This document shows positions 20,790 through 31,099 of a stretch of DNA of 64,000 nucleotides, in pieces. This stretch comes from Prorocentrum cordatum (lineage: Eukaryota; Sar; Dinophyceae; Prorocentrales; Prorocentraceae). The notes beneath the pieces were generated by a model, which ran no database searches, had not been told where the DNA came from, and saw only the letters and a program-made list of their open reading frames with translations. Made by a program: the position numbers and the translations under genes. The stretch covers positions 125,146 to 189,145 of the forward strand of contig CAUYUJ010018564.1 in assembly GCA_963575745.1 (NCBI GenBank). Reading direction: 5' to 3'. Each line of letters starts with the position of its first letter. Position 1 is the first letter of the stretch.

Positions 20790-21400
20790 GGAGTGTACCA
20801 GGGAACTAATTGCGCACAGCGACCGGTCGTTCAAGCAGGAGGATGGGACAGGGCACGGCATGAGAGGAGCAGTAGATATGCGTTTCGGCAAGTGCCGTCG
20901 CACTGGCAATTAGGTGCGTCACCTGCTGGATGCAGTGAGCCGATCGCGCAAGCTAGTGTCCACATCCTTGTTTGCCGCAGAGTTGCTCGCAGCATGCGGC
21001 GGAGCCGACGGACTGCAGTCGCACCTCTTCGCGCCGCGCGAAACGCTGCGCGGCCCCGCCTCTGCCGAGGAGATCAGGAGGTTGAGGAAGGAAGGAGATT
21101 ACGCTATCCCTGCAGATCTCGTCACTGACGGCACGTCCGCCTTCAGCGCGCTGTTTATGGACCCGGTGCGGCCGCCTTCGAGAACAGCGTGGCAGGTCAC
21201 TTGTGGTGGTTAGCTCACCAGCTGCGCACCAAGCTGACTGAGGACCACCTCTGGCGCAACACTCGGGACATGTGGGCCAACCCAATGACCGATGCAGCGC
21301 TGGCCGGGAGCTCATCCTCGACGTGATGGACAGCCAGATCAATTATGACCACGACATGGTCAAGTTCAGCGACGGGAAGAGAAGAAATTCGACACGAGCT
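20790..21400 (+). pseudogene. RNase H of the decayed copia element
   Basis: Continues the RT thumb frame: SDRSFKQEDG (first Asp, about 20818-20847), then one frame over LFAAELLAACGGADG (Glu, about 20968-21012) and LVTDGTSAFSAL (Asp, about 21119-21154), then a third frame ENSVAGHLWWLAHQL and NTRDMWA (last Asp, about 21262-21282), and a tail ELILDVMDSQINYDHDMVKF in another frame. All four acidic positions are recognisable, but a TAG at 20911-20913 and further shifts break the chain. Confidence 0.65.
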
Positions 21401-21782
21401 CCCACTACAGCTCCTTCAACCAGCAGTGATGAGGCGACCCGTGTGACTGTGTCACAAAGTCGACCACCGTAACTCCGCTCACCAGTATGCTGGTTTGCCT
21501 ACCGTACGAGCCACGAGATCGTCAAGTTTGCGGGCATTGACGTGCGAGAGCAGCGAGGAACTCGAGCGCACACACCACTGAGTGCCGCGCCAGCTGACTG
21601 CGTCAGTTGAGTCGCCGAGCGCGCCTGCCTGTGCTCCACCGATAATCGATCGTCCGCACCAAGCGGAAGTCTGTTGTTATAAAGGGTGCGGTGAGAAGAG
21701 CACCCCATCTGTCGATCTTGCCAGCCATGCGCGCTCAGCAAACGGCAAAGCGGAACTGGTGACACGGGCATGTCGCCCATTA

Positions 21783-21792
21783 CGGGGGGGGG
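21783..21792 (+). promoter_or_regulatory. Candidate polypurine tract
   Basis: A run of eight to nine G lies about 70 bp left of the candidate 3' LTR repeat. A purine run primes plus-strand synthesis next to the 3' LTR in LTR elements. If this is the tract, the LTR begins at about 21793, left of where similarity to the 5' copy becomes clear. Confidence 0.35.
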
Positions 21793-21861
21793 TAATCATG
21801 AGATGGGCGTTTTTTCGCACGATTTTCACCAAGCACGACGGAGTCGCTTGAGCACCAGTCT

Positions 21862-22036
21862 CGAAAGGTTTTTCTCCCGCCCTTTTTCACCCCATCCTTG
21901 CTGGGTGCTGCCCCGCTGCCGGTTGTATCCTGGCCAAGCATCGCGCCCGCTATCAGACTCGCTGTACACGTTGTTGTACATCCCGCTCTCGAAATGGATC
22001 CCCTTTTGACCCATCCCGCATCACATCCATGTCTCA
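21862..22036 (+). repeat. Candidate 3' LTR (direct repeat, copy 2)
   Basis: Diverged partner of 12288-12460, in the same orientation, lying after the RNase H and tail. The best conserved block is CCTGGCCAAGCATCGCGCCC at about 21929-21948. The similarity ends near GTCTCA at 22036. Short complementary frames through both copies are not taken as genes. Confidence 0.6.
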
Positions 22037-23930
22037 AGTCTCTCCTCTGTCCCTCTCCCTTCCCCCCCTTCATCCTTCTCCTCCTCGTGGCCGAGGCCTT
22101 CGAGTCCGAGGGGGGACTCGCGGCCCTCGAGGACGCCGGCGGTGCTGGGAAGACGACGGCAAGGTAAGGGTAAGGCACGGTTCTGGGCCCGCTGCTCCCG
22201 CTTTGCCTTGCGACTGCAGAGACGGGATGCGGTGACGGTGATCCGGCCCAGTGTCGCCCCCTGGCAGCTTGCTCGATGCACTGTCGTTTCATCTGCGGGT
22301 GCGGCCGGAGGTGGCCCTATATCACGGTGGCGCCCAGTTTGGCGAGGGAAGCCCGCCCAGGTGGTCATCCAAGAGCACGCCTCACGAGACCCGAGAGAGC
22401 CCCCAGGGGTTCCAGAATGGCGCGGGAGGCCGGGGAACCACTTAGGCCCGGGACGCCGTGGGCAAGTCCCGACCAGCGCCAAGAGGCATTCGGAAAACCA
22501 GTTACGGGTAGTTGATCCGCCAACCGTTCCACCCAGATCAGAGCGCCTTCCCATTTCAATAATCGCAGATGAACCTTTTAAAGCGCCATCGCGAAGCGGT
22601 GGGCCGAGGCCCAATCTATTTTGCGCGCCATTCTGATCTCAGGCTTCTACCCACGTGCGTGCGTGTAATGGCCTGCGCGCAGATTGGGTCAATTATCAGT
22701 TTAGGAGGTAGAGGACAATCATGTTATATGCCCCGAGGCACGAAACTCAGTCTTGGACCTTAGAGAAAGTATTGGAAGCCGATCGCTGAAGAACTAAGCC
22801 TGGATAACTACGTAATCCTAAGAGTCATGAGACGTTCGAGCTGGTGTGGGCCAGCCGCCAATGAGGGAGCATGGCGCTGAAGTTTGAAGAATGCGGATGC
22901 GGGCTAGGCTGAAAGGAGGGAAGCAGCACGGATTTCAGCTACAAATGTTGTTGTCCCCATGCTGTTCGCAAGGGCGGTCACAGTTGCTTGGCCGGCTGAA
23001 TCCGCGAATCCTTGAATTTCAAATGTTGTGGCGAAGAATTTTGTCAGTTCACAGCACCACTGAAGACGTTGCTTGCAATGCATACTTATTATCGCATCCT
23101 GGTTGATCTATATTTGATCGCATCTACCTTAGGTGCAGTCGGTCCACAGCTTTTTTGATGCACTGCAAATCAATTTGTTTGCGAGTTCACGCAGCATGCG
23201 GGGCAACACAGTTCACAGACACTTGTCGCTTGCGCGCATTCTTTGTATTGCAGAACGTGTTTATTCGCACCGGCCCATGCCAGGAGTTCGTCTCGCAAAG
23301 GGGAGCAGCTTTCTACGGTGGCACGATGATCGACCATGCAATGACCGTGGCATGATGCATGGTTTCTAAGCATCTAGGGTTGGAGGCAGCATTGGTGAGG
23401 CAGGCGTGGTTGCATCTGTTGTTGCCACTGCTTCTCCCCCCTCCCCAAAGAAGTACATACCTGATTGATTCCCCACCATATGATGGAATTCTCTCGCGAC
23501 GGGTGGGTGGCGCAATGCTGATCGTTTTGTTCGCCCACTGAATTCCAACGAGCGGCAGACTTGCCGCAGTTGTCCAGCAGCTTTGGCCCGACAGGTACGC
23601 ATGGAATCTCTTAAGAGTCCGAGTTCCTAACTTTTCGCGCAGCCCCATCCGCACACCCAGATACTAAGCAGAGGAACGTCGTCTCAAGAGGGCAGTGGAA
23701 CAGCCTCCGTGAAACAAAGAGGGGGGGCACCAGTCAAACCAAATGAAGGATCAGCGCAACCAGCCCCAACAATTGCCAATTTGGGGCCATTTTAGGAGGC
23801 TCGGGGACGTTGTCGTGGCTCTCCTGGAGGCCCCTTTCTGGTCTTGAGGCAATCGTCGAGGACAGCGACATCCCAAAAACAAAGGTGGTCCTTGATCACG
23901 CCCCCTTTCAAACGCTCGACTTACTCTGAT
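22037..23930. other. Intergenic, no gene seen
   Basis: Moderate GC, falling to mixed composition at 22.6-23.7 kb. Frames are short and carry no recognisable domain. No convincing repeat pairing with other parts of the window was seen apart from a C/T-rich start. Confidence 0.45.
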
Positions 23931-24039
23931 GTGTAAATGTGCGTGTGCGTGTGTATATATAATACACACATCGAGGTAGGCTGGCCCAGGCCCCAGGACA
24001 GGTGCCTCCAACCCCCCTCGCAGGACCGGGGGGGGGGGG

Positions 24040-24620
24040 TCCTGGCGGCCAAAGTACCGCCCAGTTGGTCCCAAGCCAGCGCCAGGTGGCCCCCAGTCAG
24101 CGCAGGGGCGACCCGAGTGGACCTCCAGCTGATACCAGAGCGCCCAAGGGTAGCGGGAACGCTTCCAGGACGGTCCAAGGCAGCCCAAAAGGATTGCCAA
24201 GAGATTCCCAGACTGGCCCAGGAGGCCCGAAGATGACCCCCGAGAGGCCCCCGAAGGGCAGAAGTCAATAGATTTTCTGGTGAGTTTCGTGTCCTCGCCT
24301 TTTCAGTCGTCATAGCGCCCACGAGGGCCCCAGAGGCCCCCAGTATCGCCCCAGCGCAGCCCGACATGGCTGGCTTCAAGAGAGCCACCCCTGGGAAGGG
24401 CCCAAGACTGCCCAATGGGGGCCCTTGACGGCCCAGGAGGGGCCTTCGGATGCTTCGTGAGGGCCCCTTCAGGAAACCCAAGATGGCCCAAGAGGGCCCC
24501 CCGCAGACTGCCGAAGACGGGCCCAAAACAGCTCCGAGAGGTCCCCAAGACCTCCCAGAGGAACCTGAGATAGTCCAAGGTGGCCCCAAATCGCCTCAAG
24601 AGACAGCTCCCAAACGGCCC
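24040..24620 (-). repeat. TTGG/CCAA-rich dispersed repeat, minus orientation
   Basis: Degenerate CCCAAGAGGGCCCC / CCCAGGAGGCCCC units (12-15 bp) with a unique tag CGCCTTTTCAGTCGTCATAG at about 24297-24316. The tag resembles the reverse complement of the GAAGCGAAAAGGC tag seen in plus copies near 35.42 and 44.00 kb. Confidence 0.65.
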
Positions 24621-24949
24621 CGTTAGACCTGGGCCGGCACGGAAACGGAAAGAGCGCTTCAGAAACAGAAACCGAAATTACTCACACCACCGTTCGTAAT
24701 GGGAGCCTTGGCGTTGAGAGCTTGTTACGTCACCCCTCGCTCTTGGGAGCCTTGGTGTTCAGAGATTGTTGCGTTGCCGCCCGTTCCTGAGCCTTGGCTA
24801 GGCCTTGGTGTCAGGAACTTGTTACGTCACCGCTCTCTGCTGGGAGCCTTGGTCTTATAAGCTTGTTTACGTCACCGTTCGCTCTTGGGAGCCTTGGTGT
24901 GAAGAGCTTTTTGCGTTACCGATCGCTCTCTATTTGGCGTCTCTGGGCC

Positions 24950-25945
24950 TTCTTGGGAGTCCTATTGGGGCCCTTGTCGGGCCCTTTTGGAGGCCTCTTG
25001 GGAACCTCTTGGGGGCCTCTTGGGGCTTCTTGGGGGGCTCTGGGGGCCTCCTGGGAGCTTCTTGGGGCGAAAGGCTAGACTGTTCGGTTCGTGGTCCCCC
25101 TCTTGGGGCCGTCTTGGGGCCCTCTTGGGCCGTCTTGGGCGCCTCTTGGGCCGTCTTGACGCCCTCTTGGGCCGTTTTGGGGGCCTCTTGGGAGCCTCTT
25201 GGGCCTTCTTGGGGCGGTCTTGGGGGCCTCTTGGAGCGTCTTCAACGCAGTGAAAGCCGAAAAGCCTTGTATGCTAAAAGTTACCTTTTTCCCATAGGAA
25301 ATCTCGCCTCCCGGTGGCCTCTTGGGACGCCTCTTGGGGGCCTCTTGGGGCTTCTTGGGGGGCTCTGGGGGCCTCCTGGGAGCGTCTTGGGGCGAAAGGC
25401 TAGACTTTTCGGTTCGTGGTCCCCCTCTTGGGGCCGTCTTGGGGCCCTCTTGGGCCGTCTTGAGCGGTCTTGGGGGCCTCTTGGGCCGTCGTCAACGCCG
25501 TGAAAGCCGACAAAGCGCATATGCTAAAAGTATACGTTTTCCTTTTGGGGAATCTAGGATTTCGGCCTCTTGGGGCCCTCTTGGGACGCCCCTTGGGGGC
25601 CTCTTGGGGGCCTCTTGGGGCCCTCTTGGGCCGTCTTGGGCGCCTCTTGGTCCGTCTTGGCGCCCTCTTGGGCCGTTTTGGGGGCCTCTTGGGAGCCTCT
25701 TGGGCCGTCTTGGGGCGGTCTTGGGGGCCTCTTGGGCCGTCGTCAACGCCGTGAAAGCCGACAAAGCGCAGATGCTAAAAGTATACGTTTTCCTTTTGGA
25801 AAATCTAAGAGTTCGGCCTCTTGGGGCCCTCTTGGGACGCCCCTTGGGGGCCTCTTGGGGGCCTCTTGGGCCGTCTTGGGCGGTCTTGGGCTCTCTTGGA
25901 GCGCTCTTGGGCCGTCTTGGGGGGGGAACACGAAAAACATGCAAA
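24950..25945 (+). repeat. TTGG-rich dispersed repeat with higher-order unit, plus orientation
   Basis: 12-15 bp units of the form GGGGCCCTCTTGGGCCGTCTT build blocks of about 150-200 bp. Between them an about 95-bp segment recurs at about 25235, 25494 and 25746, beginning CAACGCCGTGAAAGCCGACA and containing ATGCTAAAAGTATACGTTTT. The period between the last two is 252 bp. Frames encode Leu/Gly-rich repeats on plus and Pro-rich ones on minus; no gene is inferred. Confidence 0.8.
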
Positions 25946-26214
25946 AACCCGAGGGAAAACCCGAACACCGCCATTAACACTCAAATGTGCACCCTACCCC
26001 CCCTCCCCTGGAACCCCTCCCTTTAGGGCTTCGCCCATACCAGAACGTCATCCCTCGTACCTCGCTCTTTCCGTTACCCCCAAAGACAGGCCATAAACGG
26101 CTCTAAATACGCATCGCGTCCATACATGGGCGTGATTAAAGTGTTGTCCTTGTTTGGCGTAGCCGAAGTAATGGCTACGATGCATCCAAACGCTGTGGTG
26201 GCATGAGAGGGTGC

Positions 26215-27175
26215 TTCCGTCGGTGTCGTTGTGATGTGGAGCTGGCTGCACCGAGATACAATCAGTGCTACTTGGGCCCATCAGCGCCTGAGCACCACAA
26301 TGACAGTGAGCGCACCCAGATGCCTGTGGACACAACATCGCCAAGCTCCTCCCTTATCCTTCCAACCCTCTTCCCTCCAACTTGGCCCGAAAGTTGCAGC
26401 GAGGACACACTGGACGAATTTGTAATGGATTTGCGTTGGGAATCGAGACTGTTGCGACCGCACGTACATTTCTTCCAAGAGAATCGTTTACCTCTTGGAT
26501 TCGGCCTGAGCTGGATCAATACTGCCTGAGTCCAACAACTCCTCAGCACCAATGTGACTCTGAACGCACTGCTGGGACCTTGCCAGCGAACGCCAGGCAC
26601 ACAGAGCACAACAACATCGATAAGCCATGAAAGTAAGTCTATGCAAGCTCCACCCTCATCCTTCCACCCCTCCTCCCTCCAACATGTCCCAAATGTTGCA
26701 GCGAGGACAAACTGGATAAATTCGCATTGGATTTGCGATCAGAATCGAGACTGTTGCGACCACGCGCACATTTCCTGCTCGAAGGCCATGTCTTGACTGC
26801 TGGATTGGGCCTCGGAGCCGGATCAACACCACCCGAGTCCAGCAACGCTTGAGCACCATTGTGAGTGTGAGCGCCCCGTCGCTTGTGAACGCCACACTGC
26901 GAGTGAACACCACTGCTGACAAGCAGCTCAAGTACGCAGAGCACAACAATGTCAATAAACCCTGAAAGTTGATCGACGCAAGCTCCTCCCTCATCCTTCC
27001 ACCCCTTCTTCCCCCAATTTGCCGCACAAGTTGCAGCAAGGACAAACTGGATAAATTCGCACTGGATTTGCGATAGCAATCGAGATTGTTGCGACAACAC
27101 GCGAATTTACTACTAGAAGGTCGAGTTTTGACTGCTGGATTGGGCCTCGAAGCCGGGGTCAAACAACAACAAAAA
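26215..27175 (+). repeat. Tandem repeat of about 300-335 bp, three copies
   Basis: Anchors GCGAGGACACACTGGACGAA (26399), GCGAGGACAAACTGGATAAA (26701) and GCAAGGACAAACTGGATAAA (27036) mark three units, each with a CTCCTCCCTCATCCTTCCA-like block upstream and a GGATTGGGCCTCGGAGCCGG-like block downstream. The last unit is cut short near 27170. The open frames differ between copies, so it is a non-coding tandem. Confidence 0.75.
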
Positions 27176-27554
27176 TGGGGCAAAAATAGGAAGCCAGAGA
27201 ATTGTTTCAAAAAACAGATGGGTTCCAATAGAAACCAGGGCCGAGCAAGCGACACAAGCAAATAGGGACCCTGACGGGCGGCTTGGTTGGCTCCTAAATG
27301 TCCGTGTTTTGGGGGGTGACAAAACAACAGTATGTCCCCCCGAGAAGGGTGGCGTCGTCTCCCCCCGACACGTCCCCCTCCCACAAGGGGGAAGCGCCGC
27401 CCCTGGGGCCTCTCCTTGCTGAAGGGAGAGCGGTCGGCCAGACCGAGACGCGGCCAATCGTGGCCAGCGGCGAGGCGAGACCACATATCGTCGTCGTCGT
27501 GGTCGTCGTCGACGCGGCCGTTGGGTTCCAACCGTATTTTCAAGGAAATCTCAA

Positions 27555-28035
27555 GCGAAACGCTCGTTTTCTAACCGTTTGGAACTGGATACGATTGTTT
27601 CGAACCGACGTGGAACCGTCAGAACAACAATTTGTGTGAGGACATCCCACGCGGCTTGCCGTTTTCGAACCGGCATCCCAGTGTTTCGAACCGACTTGGA
27701 ACCGTCAGAACAACAATTGTTGTGAGGATGTCCCACACGGTTTGCCGCTTTCGAACCGCCATCCCACTGTTTCGAACCGAGCTCGGACCGACAGGACAAC
27801 AAGTTATGTGAGGATGTCCCACGCGGTTTGCCGTTTTTCAAGCGCCATATTTTTGTTTCGAACCGGGTCCGACGCCTTATTTTGGAGGAAGTCCCACGCG
27901 AAACGCTCGTGTTGCTTTTGTTTTGAACCGGATTCTTTTGTTTCGAACCGAGGTCGAACCGTCAGGACAGCCAGTTTCGTGAGGATGTCCCACGCGGTTC
28001 GTTGTTTTCGAACCGCCGTCCCGTTTGGCGTAATA
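27555..28035 (+). repeat. 86-bp tandem repeat, about five copies
   Basis: GTTTCGAACCGAC-type anchors occur at about 27597, 27682, 27769, 27855 and 27940, a period of 85-87 bp. Each unit also holds GTGAGGATGTCCCACGCGGT and CCGTCAGAACAACAA. A degenerate related stretch is at about 30975-31080. Confidence 0.8.
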
Positions 28036-29500
28036 AGGTTCGAATTAGGGTACCAAACCCCAGGTTGCCTTTTGCCCTGGTTGCGAGGCATTTCCCCCGT
28101 AACATTGTACCAGGCTCCACGTCCCTAACGGGGCGACTAGCGACGTGCGCTCGCATTGCGGAGGAAGGATGGATGCACTTTTGTTGACCCGTCAAAATTG
28201 GGCAATCTCATCACGGCACTGTATCCTAGACGATGCCCCCAGAGAGGCGCACTCGCTGGTTCCCGAAGCCTCTCTGGGAACCACTGCATCGACGCACCCA
28301 GAAGTTTCTTGGAGGCACTTCCAAAAGCCTCCCCTCCCTCCTTCCCCACCATCATGCCCCACGGTGGACCTAGCTCTCAACAAGATCGCGAATCCGGCCG
28401 TGCTTGCCCATGTCGATGTAGTCATATGTTGGTTGGCGACCTTATGGGATGTGATGATGACCATGTTGATGTGGTTGATGCTGTTGACGTTGGTTGACGC
28501 TGGCGGGATAAAGTGGTCCATTAGCGTTTGCGGGTTGTCAGCCCGAACAGGGATGGTTCTGGTGCTCGCAACTTTGTTCCCTGACCCTATTCCGTTTTCT
28601 GCCGGGGGCGGCAGCCGTTGTTTGTGTTGAAGCGTTTTCTGTAACAAGACCTTCGTTTTCGGAGGCAGGCCAATCCATTATCCATTACCCTTACGCCCCC
28701 TGGACGGCCTGAGTGGGGGTCGAGAGCTCTGGGCACGGGGATGCTTCGAGAGGCCTCTATTCCCCCGTGTTCTCACTTCTCCCACCTTGGGCCCACCGCC
28801 AATTTGCGGTCACCGCCGCTTTTCCGAGGCGGGAATTTATACATGACCACCGCCTGGAACATCAATGTTCGGGGACCTCGACAGGCGGTGGATATAGTCA
28901 GATTCGGGCCCCCGGGAGCCAAAATACATTCATATCCACCGCCCGCTGGGGCACCAGGACGTCGGTTCCCAGGCGGTGGATATGGCTAAATCCCCGCCTC
29001 GCAGCTCTGCGGCCTCCAGGGCGCCTCCCCCCGCCACAAAGAGCGGTCACGGGGTGGGGGGAGCCAGTGGCGATGTCTGGGGTGCCCTCCCCCGCCGCGG
29101 AGAGCGGTCACGGGGGAGGGCGGCCGGGTGGAGCGAGTGCCGACCAACCCCCCGTAGCTTCCGGAGCGCGCCCCTCCCGTTACGCGAGGAGGAGGTCACG
29201 GGGGGATCGCTCTCTGGAGAACGGAGTTCTCGGCACCGTCCAATGCACGCGCCGAGGAGCCGTCCAGGGGCCCCGTTCCTGCGCGGCGGGCGTCAGGAGG
29301 CCGCACGGGGGCGTTGCGACGTGAGCCCAAGGGGTTCCCCTTGGCAGCAGGTGGAGGAAGATCAGGCCGAGCGGGGAGGCGGAAGGAGAGGCGAAGTAAG
29401 GACCCCCCCGGGGTTCTCATTAGCACAGCACCGTAATTCGATAATTTTGGGGGGCGGTTTTCGCCGAACGATCTGATTAGCACCGCGCGAATAATTCCCG
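28036..29500. other. Intergenic with a local hairpin; no gene
   Basis: GGCGGTGGATAT (from about 28882) pairs with ATATCCACCGCC (about 28934-28946) and recurs near 28973. GAGCGGTCACGGGG recurs at about 29040 and 29101. No frame is recognisable as protein. Confidence 0.5.
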
Positions 29501-29524
29501 CTCCTTAACTCGGGTGGTACCCCA

Positions 29525-29980
29525 ATTGAAATTGGAATAAGAATAAGAGTGAAACACGAGTAAGAATAATAACAATAACCAGGACAAGGGTAAGGGTACG
29601 AGTAATAATAATAATGATAGGAGTAAGAGTAAGAGTAATAATCATAATATTGACAAAAATAGGAATCCGAATCCGAGTAAAAATAATAGTGCGAATAATG
29701 ATGCGAATACTAATGCTTAGAATAATAATAATAATAGGAATAACAATAGCAATGATAAGAGTAACAGTAAAACATAATAGTAACATGAATAGTAATAGTA
29801 ATAGTAGAAATAAGACTACTTAAAATAAACAGGAGCATAATCATAATCCTACTGCGAACAAGAAAAATAAACATAAGAATAATAATAATAATATTCAGAA
29901 ATATAATGAGAGTAGTAAAAATAAAACATGTAAAAAGAAAGCGAATAAGAATAACATAGGTTTGCATTATCTCCATCATC
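29525..29980. repeat. AT-rich island of AAT/AAG triplets
   Basis: Imperfect AATAAG / AATAAT / GAGTAA triplets on the plus strand. Base composition is strikingly low in GC compared with the rest of the window. Minus-strand frames give Ile-rich artefacts. Confidence 0.8.
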
Positions 29981-30120
29981 CTTGTCCTACACGATTTGTA
30001 TTATCACCCCTTGTTGAAAAGCTTTTGTCGCCCGGCCGTCGTGCGGGATAGTGCATCCGAGGATATCACCCCCGCCACGCACGGCGCGTGATCTTAGCAC
30101 CGCACCAGCACAAAATAATT
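29974..30120 (+). repeat. Direct duplication, copy 1
   Basis: About 147 bp starting CATCATCCTTGTCCTACACG and containing GCATCCGAGGATATCACCCC and CGCCACGCACGGCGCG. It is repeated 360 bp downstream with about 85% identity by eye. Confidence 0.75.
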
Positions 30121-30154
30121 ACGACAGCTTGTCAAAAAAGACAAGAAGTACAAT

Positions 30155-30265
30155 GAGACTGATAATAATAATGATAATAAGAATAAAAACAAGAATACTA
30201 CGAATAAACATAATAATAGTAATAATAATAATGATAATACGAATAACACGAATGATCATAATATG
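30155..30265. repeat. Second AAT/AAC-rich tract
   Basis: Same style of AATAAT / AATAAC triplets as at 29525-29980, lying between the two copies of the 147-bp duplication, so the AT-rich array and the duplication form a composite repeat. Confidence 0.75.
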
Positions 30266-30333
30266 AGTTAAAAGTTGAAAACAGACGGGTTCCCCTGCTT
30301 TTTTCCTCTCTCCCTCCTTTTTCTCATTTTCTG

Positions 30334-30480
30334 CATCATCCTTGTCCTATACGATTCTTGCTACCACCTCTATTGAAACATTGTTTTTTCCTGGCCGTCG
30401 TGTGGGGTAGTGCGCATCCGAGGATATCGCCCCCGCCACGCACGGCGCGTTATCTTAGCACCCGCACCGCCGAAATGATT
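30334..30480 (+). repeat. Direct duplication, copy 2
   Basis: Partner of 29974-30120, starting CATCATCCTTGTCCTATACG, with the same CATCCGAGGATATCGCCCCC and CGCCACGCACGGCGCG blocks. Confidence 0.75.
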
Positions 30481-30776
30481 CGCCCCCCATCGCGGGCACG
30501 GACGATTACTTTTCAAAATTGGGCTCTCCCTTGCGTGGGACTTAATGTTGTTATTATTGGTGTTTGCTTTGTTGTTGGTGTTTTTGATGTTGTTGGTGGT
30601 GTTGCTGTTATTGGCCGTGTTGTTCTAGATATAATTCGTATTGCTGGTATTATTGTCGGTTTTCGTGTTGGTGCCGTGCCGTAGGGGAGTCTTGAGGAGG
30701 AGGAGCAGGAGGAGGATTTGTTCTGTTTAGCTGGGCCAGGGCCTCTTGTCGGCTTGATCCGTAATGGCGAATAAGC

Positions 30777-30792
30777 GCCAAAATGGCTACGG
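30777..30792 (-). other. Dinoflagellate spliced-leader relic (16 of 22 nt)
   Basis: The minus strand reads CCGTAGCCATTTTGGC, identical to the corresponding 16 nt of the conserved dinoflagellate trans-spliced leader exon. The last bases of the leader (TCAAG) are replaced by GCTTA. A match this long is very unlikely by chance in 64 kb. Leader sequence in genomic DNA arises either at SL RNA genes or when spliced mRNA is reverse-transcribed and inserted. No GT donor follows, so an SL RNA gene is unlikely. Confidence 0.6.
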
Positions 30793-30880
30793 GGGGGAGG
30801 AGGAGGACCCCTGATGAGGAGGAAGAGGAGGAGGAGGAGGACCCTGAGAAGGACGAAGAGGAAGAGGAAGAGGACCCCTG
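30785..30880. repeat. GAG/GGA tract
   Basis: Imperfect GAGGAGGAGGA run directly right of the spliced-leader relic; frames through it are low complexity. Confidence 0.75.
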
Positions 30881-31099
30881 CTCGGAAGGCCGAGCGCTGG
30901 GAAGACGCGCGGCCACTCCAGTTCTCGCCCAGACCGACCACCTGACGCAGACTCGTCTGCGTCCAAAGCAGTTTCTGAGGATGTCTCAGGCGAGGCGCTT
31001 GTTTCAGAACCACCAGGAGACCACATTGCGAGAATGTCTCGGGCGGTTTGCTTGTTTCGGCGAGCAGACTCGTCTGCGTTCACATTTAAGGTGCGAGGT

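Larger units (their letters stand above)
12288..22036 (+). mobile_element. Decayed full-length copia-type LTR retrotransposon with dUTPase and methyltransferase-like modules
   Basis: Direct repeats that look like LTRs (12288-12460 and 21862-22036) bracket, in order on the plus strand, gag-like sequence (12.5-16.2 kb), an aspartic protease (16.26-16.75), a dUTPase (16.88-17.2), a linker (17.36-18.6), a methyltransferase-like module (18.6-18.82), an integrase tail (18.82-19.7), RT (20.0-20.76) and RNase H (20.8-21.35). The pieces are collinear but spread over all three forward frames, with many stops, so the element cannot be expressed as read. The integrase catalytic core is missing. Gag, protease, integrase, RT, RNase H is the Ty1/copia order; the two extra modules are the unusual part. 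The boundaries are approximate. Confidence 0.75.

Noticed and set aside
11669-22108. CGTGGCCGAGGCCTTCG shared at 11669 and 22085 as part of the LTRs
   Set aside because: The two sites lie outside the candidate LTRs on opposite sides, so they do not fit the direct-repeat layout; probably chance or an unrelated repeat.
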